A stretch of DNA of 64,000 nucleotides from Tepidibacter aestuarii (GTDB taxonomy: Bacteria > Bacillota > Clostridia > Peptostreptococcales > Peptostreptococcaceae). Positions 9,540 through 19,396 of the stretch are shown here, piece by piece. Both the position numbers and the translations under genes were made by a program. The DNA lies in contig NZ_OW235315.1 in NCBI RefSeq assembly GCF_934924865.1, forward strand, positions 1,922,001-1,986,000. The letters run 5' to 3'. Numbering within the stretch: the stretch's first letter is position 1; each line of letters opens with the position of its first letter. Below the pieces are notes generated by a model. The model was not told the origin of the DNA, did not search any database, and saw only the letters and a list, made by a program, of their open reading frames with translations.

Positions 9540-10421
9540 TTAATCGTTTTTGTTTAACCATTTAATAAGTACTTCTATATATTTGTCATTCTCTTCTACG
9601 AATGGCATATGACGGCTGAATTCAAATAATTCCCACTCTGAATTTGGGATCTTATCATACATTGTTTTTGCAACAAGTGGTGAGCAAAGATCAAGCAAAC
9701 CACTGATGATTAGACTTGGTTCTTGAATATCTTCAATCTCTTTCATAAAATCAAAGTTTTTTAATGTACCAGATGGGCTGAACTCATTCTGACCCCATGC
9801 AGTTACATAAGCTTCTGTTCCAGCAACCTTTGGACGTCTTAAGCATTCTGGTGAATCTGATCCTACTTGTCCCGCACAGTGACGAAGCATGAATTCTGCT
9901 TCTGCCTCCTGATATTCTTTTGACGAATAATCTTCATCTTTTTCTGCTTTTGCAATAGCATCCTGCATTTCCTGAGGAAGATATGCAACTCTTCGGCGCT
10001 GCTCTTTTTCCCATAGTGCAGCTGATGGTAAAGTACTGGATAAGATATAACTTTTTATTCCTTGGGGTTTGTATTCACAAGCATATTGGATCGCCTGCAT
10101 TCCTCCCCATGATTGTCCCAATAAGTGAATCTCATCTAGGCCTAAGTGTTTACGTAACTGTATTAATTCTTCAATCCATGTCTTAGCACGCCACAAGTCA
10201 GGACGAGAAGGTGTTGCAGACAATCCGCATCCCAATTGGTCATACATAATAACCGCACGTCCATCTTCCGCAATTTTGTCAAGTACTTCAAAGTAATTAT
10301 GTGTAGAACCTGGTCCGCCGTGTAATAAAACCAATGGCTTCTTATTACCTGTACATTCACCCACTATACGATAGTAAGTTTTATATTCTAGATACGGCAT
10401 ATAGCCTTCAGTAATTTTCAT
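9540..10421 (-). CDS. pip: Proline iminopeptidase (alpha/beta hydrolase, S33)
   Basis: Removes N-terminal proline from peptides in the cytosol. The ATG at 10419-10421 (MKITEGYMPYLEYKTYYRI) has GAGGAG upstream, giving 293 residues, the family norm. Visible motifs: oxyanion-hole HGGPGSTHNYF, nucleophile GQSWGGMQA (Ser near residue 107), catalytic Asp in SGLLDLCSP, and His in FSRHMPFVE. Proline release fits a peptide-fermenting host. It is monocistronic. Confidence 0.88.
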   Translation of the reverse strand: MKITEGYMPYLEYKTYYRIVGECTGNKKPLVLLHGGPGSTHNYFEVLDKIAEDGRAVIMYDQLGCGLSATPSRPDLWRAKTWIEELIQLRKHLGLDEIHLLGQSWGGMQAIQYACEYKPQGIKSYILSSTLPSAALWEKEQRRRVAYLPQEMQDAIAKAEKDEDYSSKEYQEAEAEFMLRHCAGQVGSDSPECLRRPKVAGTEAYVTAWGQNEFSPSGTLKNFDFMKEIEDIQEPSLIISGLLDLCSPLVAKTMYDKIPNSEWELFEFSRHMPFVEENDKYIEVLIKWLNKND

Positions 10422-10647
10422 AACCAATCTCCTCATCTCTATTTTTTAGTTATTAAATACTAATATGATAATATGCTTACCTGAAAATGTCAATGTGAGT
10501 ATTAAATTTTGTAATTTTCTATTTTCTTGTAAAATTTGTAATTTTTGTTTAATTACAGTATTTAGCATACATGCCTTTATACTACTATTTGTTCTGAGAC
10601 AACGGACTTGCTAACCGGATGATAGGTAACTTCAAAGTCCCAATAGG

Positions 10648-10910
10648 TTAATTCGACTCTTTAAATGCATTAATGTATATCGGACTGACCCAATGCCCAT
10701 ATAATGCTCTAATCTTACCATTATGTATTTCATATCTCTTTTTATCTTATTTTTCAACCATAATTTTCAAATCTTTTATATTTAAAGATTCCCACTTTCT
10801 ATCACTTCTTAATGATTTAATCAATTGATCTATATACACCCAACCATTTTCATCCAATTCTAATTCATTTGCTATAATTGAGTTCTGAAATATTTTCACA
10901 TAGCTCCTTG
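10648..10910 (-). pseudogene. RNA 2'-phosphotransferase (KptA) relic, copy 1
   Basis: The translated relic reads NELELDENGWVYIDQLIKSL, then WESLNIKDLKIMVEK, a TAA, and in the same frame RYEIHNGKIRALYGHWV and a second stop. This is the KptA order: LDENGWV of the winged-helix half, then KIRALYGHS of the ADP-ribosyltransferase half. The first block and its ATG are missing and the NAD-binding C-terminal half is absent. A second, longer relic lies at 56857-57348. The rest of 10437-11024 contains only the agcS terminator. Confidence 0.65.
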
Positions 10911-10975
10911 TGATTTTTTTATGTTGGAACCTAATTATAGCAAAGTTTTATATAAAGGAAATTTTTTATTAAAAC

Positions 10976-11015
10976 AAAAGGGTAAAAGATACCGTATTAT
11001 ATCTTTTACCCTTTT
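10976..11015 (-). terminator. Terminator of the AgcS gene
   Basis: Perfect 16-bp stem AAAAGGGTAAAAGATA with an 8-base loop, followed on the minus strand by TTTTGTTTTAAT. It lies directly after the symporter stop. Confidence 0.8.
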
Positions 11016-11024
11016 AGTCAGAAA

Positions 11025-12461
11025 CTATTTCAGTATATCTCTTTTTAATTCATTTGCTTCATAGTCTTTTGTCATCTTAAATACCAATGGGCTAAGAGCT
11101 AGCATACCAATAAGGTTGGGAAGAATCATCAAGCCATTAAAGGCATCAGATAGACCCCATACAATATCAAGCTTTACTACAGCACCCACAACACACATTA
11201 CAATCCAAAGCCACTTGTATACTTCAACAGCTTTGACTCCTGCAATATACTCAAGACATTTTGAACCATAGTAATACCATCCAAGAATTGTTGAATAAGA
11301 GAAAAATATAAGACCAAAAACAATGATAAGATCTCCAGGTCCAGGTAGTCCCATATTAAATGCTGTAGAAGTAAGAGCAGCACCACTAAGTAGATTAATA
11401 CCTTGAGATGCAAGTTCTGCCTTCATAGTAACAGGATACATTGCTCCATCTGAGGCCAAAAGTTGTAATATACCATTTGGTCCAATGTTTATTGTAGGAG
11501 AAACTAATATTACAAGAGCCGTCATAGAGCAAACCATTAATGTGTCAATAAAAGATCCTAAAGAACCTATAATACCTTGCTTTACAGAATCTTTTGTAGC
11601 AGCAGCACCATGGGCAATAGCAGCAGTACCAAGACCTGCTTCATTAGAAAATACTCCACGAGCTACACCAAAACGAATAACTGTGCCTAAAACACCACCC
11701 TGTACTGCATGACCAGTGAATGCATTAGAAAATATCATACCTAAAGCTGCAGGAATTTTATCTGCATGTAGAATAAGAATTGCTAGTGCACCAACAATAT
11801 ACATTCCTGCCATAAGTGGAACAACTTTATCTGAAACTTTACCGATAGATTTTACCCCACCAATTAGAACAATAGCAGTTGCAATAGCAACAATAATACC
11901 AGTTACTAAATAAGGAACACCAAAAGAACTATTCATAACACTAGCAACGGCATTTGATTGAACTAAGTTGCCAGGGCCAAAGCATGCTATAACACCAAAA
12001 AATGCATATAACCAACCTAACCATGCCCATTTTTTCCCCATACCATTTTTGATATAGTACATTGGGCCACCCGATCTCTCTCCTTTTTCATTTATTTCTC
12101 TAAACTTAACAGCTAGAACTGCTTCAACATATTTACTTGCACCACCTACTAATGCCACAACCCACATCCAAAAGATTGCACCAGGTCCACCAGCAGTAAT
12201 TGCTGTTGCAACCCCAGCAATATTTCCAGTACCAATGGTTGCAGCAAGGGATGTCATAAGAGCTGCAAATGGTGACATATCCCCATCTTCATTAGATTCA
12301 CGATTAGATAATAGTAATTTAAAGGCTAGGGGCATTTTTCTAAATTGTAGGAACTTTGTCCCAACACTTAGAAATAAACTTGTCCCAACAAGCATAACAA
12401 TCATAAAAGGTCCCCATGCAAAATTACCTAGGGCAGTAACAAAATCTGAAAATTTTTCCAC
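11025..12461 (-). CDS. Sodium:alanine/glycine symporter, AgcS family
   Basis: A 478-residue polytopic protein with about 11 hydrophobic segments. Family signatures are clear: SLAATIGTGNIAGVATAI (sodium/substrate-binding helix), GGPGAIFWMWVVALVG, GGPMYYIKNGMG, and RGVFSNEAGLGTAAIAH. It imports alanine, glycine or a similar small amino acid with sodium. A second family member lies at 28600-30045, paired with ddaH. This copy is alone and ends in a strong terminator. Confidence 0.9.
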   Translation of the reverse strand: MEKFSDFVTALGNFAWGPFMIVMLVGTSLFLSVGTKFLQFRKMPLAFKLLLSNRESNEDGDMSPFAALMTSLAATIGTGNIAGVATAITAGGPGAIFWMWVVALVGGASKYVEAVLAVKFREINEKGERSGGPMYYIKNGMGKKWAWLGWLYAFFGVIACFGPGNLVQSNAVASVMNSSFGVPYLVTGIIVAIATAIVLIGGVKSIGKVSDKVVPLMAGMYIVGALAILILHADKIPAALGMIFSNAFTGHAVQGGVLGTVIRFGVARGVFSNEAGLGTAAIAHGAAATKDSVKQGIIGSLGSFIDTLMVCSMTALVILVSPTINIGPNGILQLLASDGAMYPVTMKAELASQGINLLSGAALTSTAFNMGLPGPGDLIIVFGLIFFSYSTILGWYYYGSKCLEYIAGVKAVEVYKWLWIVMCVVGAVVKLDIVWGLSDAFNGLMILPNLIGMLALSPLVFKMTKDYEANELKRDILK

Positions 12462-12722
12462 AATTGACCTCCTGAATAGAATATTTTGACGTTTTTAAAA
12501 ATAATTTAATAAGTCCACTTGATTGCAACCAGTTCTTTCCTTCTATTTTTAATTTTAAATTTCTAAAACCAATAAATTTTATTAAATCTCCATATTAATT
12601 TTGAAAATTTAACTTCATATCTTTCTAAAACTTTGCCATCACTAAATCGCTTTAGAAATAGCATATATTTATTCTTCTTTCCATAGTCCCTTTCTTTATT
12701 TTTTTAATTTTTATAGTTTTTT

Positions 12723-12769
12723 ACTTTATTTAATTAACTTATTTCATTATATAGTTAATTAAATAAAGT
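12723..12769. repeat. Long perfect inverted repeat upstream of agcS
   Basis: Arms ACTTTATTTAATTAACT and AGTTAATTAAATAAAGT (17 bp, perfect) enclose 13 bases. It lies about 260 bases before the symporter start, so it may be a regulator site or a relic element end. No T-run follows on either strand. Confidence 0.6.
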
Positions 12770-12892
12770 GTAAATCAAATAAATAAACCTTTGTTATAAC
12801 TTTTCTACTTTTTCTTTAATATTAATTATTAATTTATTACATGACCATATTAGAAATTTTCATCTATACAATATATATCTCCAAGTGGGGAC

Positions 12893-13238
12893 TATGTTAA
12901 ACCTATTTTTCAAATAAAAGACCTTTCTATGAATTACTATACTTTAAAAGGAGAACTTGAGGTTTTAAAAGATATTGATTTAACTTTAGAAGAAAGTGAA
13001 ATTCTAAATCATACAAAAGGTGAAGTTGTTATAAATGGTAAGCGGAATGAGACAAAGAGTAGCCTTAATTAGAACACTTGCAGTAGATCCTAATATCTTA
13101 ATTTTAGATGAATCATTTTAAGCACTAGATTATAAAACTCGACTTTTAGTATGTGATGATATTGCAAAAATCATAAAAAAAGAAAATAAAACTACAATAT
13201 TCGTCACACATGACACATCGGAAGCAATGTCCCCTTGA
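12893..13238 (+). pseudogene. ABC transporter ATPase relic (NitT/TauT-like), copy A
   Basis: Pieces of one ATPase can be read on the plus strand: PIFQIKDLSMNYYTLKGELE, VLKDIDLTLEE, KGEVVINGK, then GMRQRVALIRTLAVDPNILI with LDESF (signature and Walker B), a TAA, ALDYKTRLL and TTIFVTHDTSEA (H-loop). The Walker A block is deleted and there are frame breaks. Copy B at 23571-23900 retains Walker A but lost the C-terminal half. The rest of 12462-13361 is AT-rich DNA with no gene. Confidence 0.7.
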
Positions 13239-13361
13239 TGGCAAACTTTATATATAAAAAATAGAGGCTGTATATTTTTGCATCATCAACCTCTATTTCA
13301 AAGACTATTATTTACGATATAGTTTACCTATAAAGATTATTTTACTATCACATAAATGCCT

Positions 13362-13997
13362 CTATAGGTCATTTACATTTATAGTTTCCCAATGTTTTTT
13401 CAGTAATTCTTCTACTTCTCCACAATTCCTTTTTTTTAATTTTAATACTAATTCTTTATGTTCGTTGTTACTATGAGCTAATGCCTTAAATAATATTTCA
13501 TCATCATCATTTGTATAAGATTTTGGTACAAAATTATAAAGTAGAGAGTTAATCATATTTATAAGCATTTCATTGTTGCACTTACTTATATAAATATCAT
13601 GAAATTCTGTTGTTAATTTTAAATATTTAGGATAATCTTTATATTTTATCGCAATATCCATCATTTCTGTGAGTTCTTCCATCTGTGAAATTTCTTTCTC
13701 TGTTAATAAATTTGTTGCTAACCATCCAGCTAATCCTTCTAACACTCCTATAATACGATACATATCTAATTTTTCTTTTTCTTTAATCTCTTTAACTACA
13801 AATCCTTTATTATGTATTTTTTTAAGTAAATTCTCCCCTGCAAGCCTTGTTAATGCTTCTCTAGCTGGAGTTCTACTCACTCCAATTGCTTTACAAATCT
13901 CTGATTCAGTGATTCTTTGATTTGGTAAATACTCACCCTCTTGTATTTTTCGTGAGATGTATTCATATACTTGACGTGTAAGTGAATCATTTTTCAT
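13362..13997 (-). CDS. GntR-family regulator, FCD (FadR) subfamily
   Basis: A 211-residue DNA-binding protein. The winged helix occupies residues 1-70 (QRITESEICKAIGVSRTPAREALTRLAGENLLKKI, GFVVKEI). The all-helical FCD ligand domain spans about 75-205, with typical acidic/His positions (HDIYISKCNNEML, HSNNEHKELV). FCD domains usually bind a small carboxylic acid through a metal. It sits at the downstream end of the mttB-kor-acd-gdh-MFS cluster, same strand. I infer that it represses that cluster through the GTATAC palindromes at 21462-21586 and 23154-23274. Confidence 0.88.
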   Translation of the reverse strand: MKNDSLTRQVYEYISRKIQEGEYLPNQRITESEICKAIGVSRTPAREALTRLAGENLLKKIHNKGFVVKEIKEKEKLDMYRIIGVLEGLAGWLATNLLTEKEISQMEELTEMMDIAIKYKDYPKYLKLTTEFHDIYISKCNNEMLINMINSLLYNFVPKSYTNDDDEILFKALAHSNNEHKELVLKLKKRNCGEVEELLKKHWETINVNDL

Positions 13998-14081
13998 AAG
14001 CTTCCCCTCTTTTGTAAAAATATAGTAAACCCTCCATTTAAAAATATTATATCTTAACTCATTAAATGGAGGGAATTAAAT

Positions 14082-15341
14082 TTATTTATTTATAGAAATT
14101 TCTTTATTTTGAGATTTTAATTTTTTTCTAATTAGTACTCCTAATATCGTTCCTAATATGCAATTAGCAAAAAGATATCCAAATATATAGGTATATCCAC
14201 CATTTCCAAATTTATCCAAGAACCTTCCGCATATATTATGTGCATAAAAATCTGGTAAATATCCTATTATTGAAGCTATACCTATTACTGTTCCTGTTAC
14301 ATATGATGGAAATTTACATTCACTTACCATTGAAAACATAACACCATACACCATTAAAGATATAGCACTTGGTATTAATGTTAAAACAATTAATAATGTA
14401 GAATTCACATTAGATGGTATTATTAATAGTAATAAGAAGAATACAGCAACCAATATATTTCCTATTATGCACCACTTAGAAGTTGATTTTATCTTATCAA
14501 CTATATATCCTCCTAATGGTGCACAAAATACCAAGAATAAATTTGTTCTAATTATAGCTATAGTACTAGAAGCATTCTCTGATATTCCTACTACATCTGT
14601 AAGATATGGTGTGAAATAAGAATTTACAGTAAATAATGTGTATGCACATAATATAGATATTGATACCATCCAAACTAAAGGATTTTTTATTACTTCTTTA
14701 ACTTGACTTAAATCAAATTTTTCTGTATTTTCAACTTTATTTTCACTTGTATTTTGTTTTTTCTTTTCGTCAAAGAATATACCTACCATTATAGCCGAAA
14801 CAATGGTTGCTCCTGCCATAACAAATATAGCCATTCTCATTCCAGTTACCGGATCTGAAAAACGAGCAAATGTCCATAAAGCAAGTGAATTTACAACTGC
14901 TCCTACTATACCATTTCCAGCATAATATATACCATACATTCTTCCCTTTTCATCATCATCTCCAATTAAACCTATAGCTTTCATAAGAGAACTCCAGAAC
15001 ACAAAACCAGTACTTACAGCCAATAGTAGCCAAATTACATTTGAAAGTGCATAATTCAATGTAATCCCAAACAATATAGTTAGTGCTGAAGTTCCTAAAA
15101 GAGATGCTATCATACTCTTTTTAGCAGAGAATCTATCTGCTAAAATTCCACCCGGTATATACAGTAAGGTACATCCTATTGAATACATAGTTAATGTAAA
15201 ACCCATTTGGGTATTGCTTATATTCATTGCCCCCATTAATTGATCATAAAATACATATTTAATAAATGGTATTAAATATATAGAACCCCCACTCAATGCA
15301 AGTGCAAAAATACTTAAATATTTTTTGTACCTATTCTTCAT
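14082..15341 (-). CDS. MFS transporter
   Basis: The ATG at 15339-15341 has AAAAAGGAGGATTTGTTT before it, giving 419 residues and about 12 hydrophobic segments. The MFS loop 2-3 motif is visible as GGILADRFSAKKSM, and its second-half partner as GGYIVDKIKSTSK. It resembles organic-anion/OFA-type permeases only loosely. Position at the end of the amino-acid catabolic cluster suggests that it imports the substrate or exports the carboxylic acid product. Confidence 0.85.
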   Translation of the reverse strand: MKNRYKKYLSIFALALSGGSIYLIPFIKYVFYDQLMGAMNISNTQMGFTLTMYSIGCTLLYIPGGILADRFSAKKSMIASLLGTSALTILFGITLNYALSNVIWLLLAVSTGFVFWSSLMKAIGLIGDDDEKGRMYGIYYAGNGIVGAVVNSLALWTFARFSDPVTGMRMAIFVMAGATIVSAIMVGIFFDEKKKQNTSENKVENTEKFDLSQVKEVIKNPLVWMVSISILCAYTLFTVNSYFTPYLTDVVGISENASSTIAIIRTNLFLVFCAPLGGYIVDKIKSTSKWCIIGNILVAVFFLLLLIIPSNVNSTLLIVLTLIPSAISLMVYGVMFSMVSECKFPSYVTGTVIGIASIIGYLPDFYAHNICGRFLDKFGNGGYTYIFGYLFANCILGTILGVLIRKKLKSQNKEISINK

Positions 15342-15581
15342 AAACAAATCCTCCTTTTTGATAAAATACATACATTTTAATCTATCTTTTTTGATTTAGT
15401 TATTAGAATGAAAATTACATATACATACTTATTTACTTATCCTTTGGAGTTATTTGTTCCTATATATTAATAGGTTACTAATACTTTATTTATTAGTAAC
15501 CTATTTGATTATGGAATTTATAATAAAATTCGAGTATATTTATTTTTGGTGTAATTGTTGAAAATCAATATATTTATTATA

Positions 15582-16733
15582 TTAATATATATCAGGTATT
15601 CCAGCTATAGATGGTGCAAATATTTCCATCGCTACATCTCTTTGATACCTTCCTTCCTCTTTTGCTATTTTAAATACTTTACGAGTATTCTTACGGCAAA
15701 GCTGTTCCACATCATCAACTGCAGCAACAACATCTTTTGGTATATATCCAAATATTATAGCATCATAAAAACGTATAGCTCCTAAGTTTGCAACAAAATC
15801 AGGTACAACAGCTATTCTTCTTTCCTTTAATATATCATCGCCTTCTTTTGTTACAGCTATATTTGCTCCCTCACATATTAATGAAGCCTTTACATTATTC
15901 GCATTGTTTTTGTGTATAACATCTTCAAGAGCAGCTGGTATAAATATATCACAGTCTACATCTATCCACTTTGTATTTGGTCTAACAACATAATCATCTT
16001 TAAAGAATTTAGAATCCATTTCTCCTTTTGAAGTTTTATGTTTTATTAATTCATCTATATCAAGACCATTTTCACAGGTTACAAGACAATTAGCATCAGA
16101 TATTCCAACCACTTTATATCCTAATTTATCCATACACTTTGCAGCACTAGCCCCAACACATCCAAATCCTTGAATAACAACTGTAGCACCTTTTTTTCCG
16201 TCCATAAGCTTCCAAGCCTCATCAGCAGAATATGCAGTTCCATATCCAGTTATCATGTCATAAAGCTTAAACCCATCATAAGTCATACCCATCATTTCAT
16301 CATGGTTTTTTATACCTTCTTGTATCTTAGAATCAGCTTTCATAGCTTTAGTTTGTGGAAGACCTATTCCTAATTCATCTAATATTTCTAAAACATCTCC
16401 ATAATCTACTCCTAAATCTCCACCAATTGAAACCCCTGCTTTTATATACGGAGACATGGCCATTAAGTAGCGCTTTAAAACATCCTTTGCATCTGATGCT
16501 TTATAGTCATAAGCTATACCACCCTTACATCCTCCAGTTGTATCAGATTCACAAGCTGTATACTTATATGCCATAGTATGTGCAAGTCTTATAACTTCTT
16601 CTTTGGTTACTGATGGATGCATCCTAGTTCCTCCACCACAATAATTATTCACAAAATTATATCCACATAACCATCCTTTAGCATCAGTTTCAGTATCATT
16701 CCATTCAATAACTACATAAGGTTTATCTAACAT
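15582..16733 (-). CDS. Glu/Leu/Phe/Val dehydrogenase family protein
   Basis: Oxidative deamination of an amino acid to its 2-oxoacid with NAD(P). 383 residues, a little shorter than common glutamate dehydrogenases (about 415-450), because the N-terminal region is short. Catalytic lysine segment: TTGGCKGGIAYD (canonical PxGGGKGGI, here with Cys). Dimer/substrate segment: GGTRMHPSV. Rossmann fold: VVIQGFGCVGASAAKCM. ATG with TGGGGGGT upstream. It is transcribed after the acyl-CoA synthetase gene, so it probably supplies the 2-oxoacid oxidised by the upstream oxidoreductase. Glu specificity cannot be assumed. Confidence 0.85.
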   Translation of the reverse strand: MLDKPYVVIEWNDTETDAKGWLCGYNFVNNYCGGGTRMHPSVTKEEVIRLAHTMAYKYTACESDTTGGCKGGIAYDYKASDAKDVLKRYLMAMSPYIKAGVSIGGDLGVDYGDVLEILDELGIGLPQTKAMKADSKIQEGIKNHDEMMGMTYDGFKLYDMITGYGTAYSADEAWKLMDGKKGATVVIQGFGCVGASAAKCMDKLGYKVVGISDANCLVTCENGLDIDELIKHKTSKGEMDSKFFKDDYVVRPNTKWIDVDCDIFIPAALEDVIHKNNANNVKASLICEGANIAVTKEGDDILKERRIAVVPDFVANLGAIRFYDAIIFGYIPKDVVAAVDDVEQLCRKNTRKVFKIAKEEGRYQRDVAMEIFAPSIAGIPDIY

Positions 16734-16755
16734 TTTTTACCCCCCATATTTTTAT

Positions 16756-18843
16756 TTATATTTTGTTTTTTATTACCAAAGCATCTACTGCAGAAAGTCC
16801 TTTTTCATATATGAATATTGGATTTATATCCAATTCCTTTATATTATCTTTATTATCACAAGCAAACTTAGATATATTGACAATCACATCGCTAAGTGCA
16901 TTCACATCAAGTGGGGGATTTCCCCTGTAACCTTTCAATAACTTTGATCCTTTTAGAGAATTTACCATCTCTATAGCCTCTTTTTTAGAAACTGGAGCAG
17001 GACATATAACAGTATCTTTAAATACTTCTACAAATACCCCACCTAAACCACAAAGAACACAGGGACCAAATTGAGGATCGTTATTTACTCCAACTATTAC
17101 TTCAAGGCCTTTATTTGCCATTTGCTGAATGAGTACCCCTCCAATTCGTGCACTAGGCATATATGTTTTGGCATTTTTTAGTATCCCATGGAAAGCTTCT
17201 CTTACCTCTTCTTTATTTTGTATATTTAGCTTTACTCCACCTATATCAGATTTATGAAGTATATCAACAGAGTCTATTTTCATTACTACTGGATATCCTA
17301 TTTTTTCAGCAAATCGAGCAGCATCTTCAACATTTTCAGCTACCACCTCATTTGGCACAGGTATATCATATTCTTTTAGCATTTTTTTACTTTCATACTC
17401 TGATATAGCCTCAAATTCGTTATTCTTCATATCTGGTATAGATAAAGATAAATCTACATTCTCTGGATTATAATTTACAAAGTCAGCTAAATATTTTAAT
17501 ATCTTAAATGCGTACCCAGCAGGAGGCATAACTGGTACTCCAATCTTTGCTAGTTTTTCACTATACTCAATGTTGCGTGTATGCTCAACAAAAGGTATCA
17601 TAACTACAGGCTTTGAATTTCCTTCTTTCACTACAATTTCAATACCTTCAGCCATATAATGTATAGCAGGGTCTGCTATTTCACGTAATAATGTATATCC
17701 TATAGCTACTAATCCTACATTAGGATCTGACATTACTGTTCTTAATGCAGACGCATAAAGTTCACTATCATATGACAATGATGCCGTCATATCTAATGGA
17801 TTATTAGGGGTTGCATAACTAGGTAATATTTTATTTAACTTATTTATAGTAGACTCATCAAAGTCTGGAAACTCTACTCCATTTAAGTGTCCTAGATCAG
17901 CACATACTCCTGTCTCGCCACCTGAAAGATTCATAGAAGCAAATGTTGCTTTATCTGGATATTTAGGTAAAATAGATAACATTAATGAAGTTGCTAAAAG
18001 TTCTTCTATATCATCAACTCTTATTACACCAAACTTTTTAAATACAGCATTATATACTTTATCAGCTCCTGCTAAACTTCCAGTATGAGAAGATGCTATA
18101 TTTCCACCCTTTTCAGATTTACCAACTTTTAATATAACTATAGGCTTACGCTTGATAGCTGCTTTTTTAAGAGATACTTCAAATCTTTTAGGATTTTTTA
18201 TCCCTTCTAAATACATTGCAACTACCTTGGTATCATCATCATCTATCAAATAATCTAAATAATCTTCTACTGTTACTATAGAACTATTTCCAGCAGAGAT
18301 ATTATAAGAGAATTTCATACTTGGACTATCCATTAATGATAAGCATATTTGACCACTTTGAGATATTACACCAACAGATCCTTTTCTATCGTGTTTATCC
18401 GATATAAATGCAAAAGCTTGAACATCAGACACATAGTTAACAAATCCTGCACAATTAGGACCCATAAGGGCTATATCTAGCTTTTCGCAAAGCGCTTTTA
18501 ACTCCATTTCACTTTCTATACCTTCCTTGGTTCCTAGCTCTGAGTACCCACTCGCATATACAACAGTACCCTTTGCACCTTTTTTAGCTGCCTCAACAAG
18601 CATAAAATTTACAGTTGCTTTTGGTGTGCATATAATAACAAGATCTATTGTATCTTGGATATCTGATATAGACTTGTAACAAGGTATATCAAACACCTTA
18701 TCTCTATTGGGATTTACAAAAAACACTCTAGATATATCCATATAACTCAATATATTTCTGCATGTATCTCCGCCAAACCCTTCTTTTTCACTGGCTCCTA
18801 TAACACATATATTTCTTGGATTTAATAATTTACTAATATCCAT
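16756..18843 (-). CDS. ADP-forming acyl-CoA synthetase, fused alpha-beta
   Basis: Converts acyl-CoA + ADP + Pi to acid + CoA + ATP, the energy-conserving step of amino-acid fermentation. The 695-residue chain has a CoA-binding domain (about 1-130, NPRNICVIGASEKEG), a succinyl-CoA-ligase-like domain with the phospho-His motif SSHTGSLAGADKVY near residue 257, and a C-terminal ATP-grasp half (about 470-690: YPVVMKIDSVDILHKSDIGG, DINPIFIY). Four bases separate it from the gamma subunit gene upstream. Substrate acyl group is unknown. Confidence 0.9.
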   Translation of the reverse strand: MDISKLLNPRNICVIGASEKEGFGGDTCRNILSYMDISRVFFVNPNRDKVFDIPCYKSISDIQDTIDLVIICTPKATVNFMLVEAAKKGAKGTVVYASGYSELGTKEGIESEMELKALCEKLDIALMGPNCAGFVNYVSDVQAFAFISDKHDRKGSVGVISQSGQICLSLMDSPSMKFSYNISAGNSSIVTVEDYLDYLIDDDDTKVVAMYLEGIKNPKRFEVSLKKAAIKRKPIVILKVGKSEKGGNIASSHTGSLAGADKVYNAVFKKFGVIRVDDIEELLATSLMLSILPKYPDKATFASMNLSGGETGVCADLGHLNGVEFPDFDESTINKLNKILPSYATPNNPLDMTASLSYDSELYASALRTVMSDPNVGLVAIGYTLLREIADPAIHYMAEGIEIVVKEGNSKPVVMIPFVEHTRNIEYSEKLAKIGVPVMPPAGYAFKILKYLADFVNYNPENVDLSLSIPDMKNNEFEAISEYESKKMLKEYDIPVPNEVVAENVEDAARFAEKIGYPVVMKIDSVDILHKSDIGGVKLNIQNKEEVREAFHGILKNAKTYMPSARIGGVLIQQMANKGLEVIVGVNNDPQFGPCVLCGLGGVFVEVFKDTVICPAPVSKKEAIEMVNSLKGSKLLKGYRGNPPLDVNALSDVIVNISKFACDNKDNIKELDINPIFIYEKGLSAVDALVIKNKI

Positions 18844-18846
18844 TAT

Positions 18847-19395
18847 CTACCTCCCGTCAGCTTTTTTTACAGCCAACTCAAAACCTTTATCAAAGCATTC
18901 TCTATTTTTAGGATTATTTTTTCCTTTATCTAAGAAAAATTTATCTATACCATTTGCAAAAGTATCTTTATCAAACATACTAGTAGCTGATGCTAATGCA
19001 CCTAACATTACTATATTAGCACCTTTTATATTTTCACTACTTTCAGCTATTTCAGTGGCTAAAACTTCAATAACCTTTACATCATTACGAAACTTATAAT
19101 TCTTAACTATAGATTTATTCGAAATTACCACTCCTCCAGGTTTCAATTTATTTTCAAACTTATTCAAAGAAGGTTCATTCATGGCAACAAGTATATCTAT
19201 CTTATTTATAAATGGACTTGATATTTCATCATCACTAATTTTCACGTTACAATTTGCTGTTCCTCCACGCATCTCAGAACCATATGATGGAATCCAAGTT
19301 ACATTTTTTTTATTATTCATAGCAATATTCGCTAGTATAAGACCACTAGTTAATACTCCTTGACCTCCAAAACCTGAAAAAATAACATTAGCCAT
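18847..19395 (-). CDS. 2-oxoacid:ferredoxin oxidoreductase, gamma subunit
   Basis: I choose the ATG at 19393-19395 (MANVIFSGFGGQGVLTSG) with GAGGGGAGGTAAATAAA upstream, giving 182 residues. GFGGQGVLTSG and SYGSEMRGGTANC are the family signatures. It completes the alpha-beta-gamma-delta set. Its start overlaps the beta stop by a few bases less than one codon, showing tight translational coupling. Confidence 0.9.
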   Translation of the reverse strand: MANVIFSGFGGQGVLTSGLILANIAMNNKKNVTWIPSYGSEMRGGTANCNVKISDDEISSPFINKIDILVAMNEPSLNKFENKLKPGGVVISNKSIVKNYKFRNDVKVIEVLATEIAESSENIKGANIVMLGALASATSMFDKDTFANGIDKFFLDKGKNNPKNRECFDKGFELAVKKADGR

Positions 19396-19396
19396 T

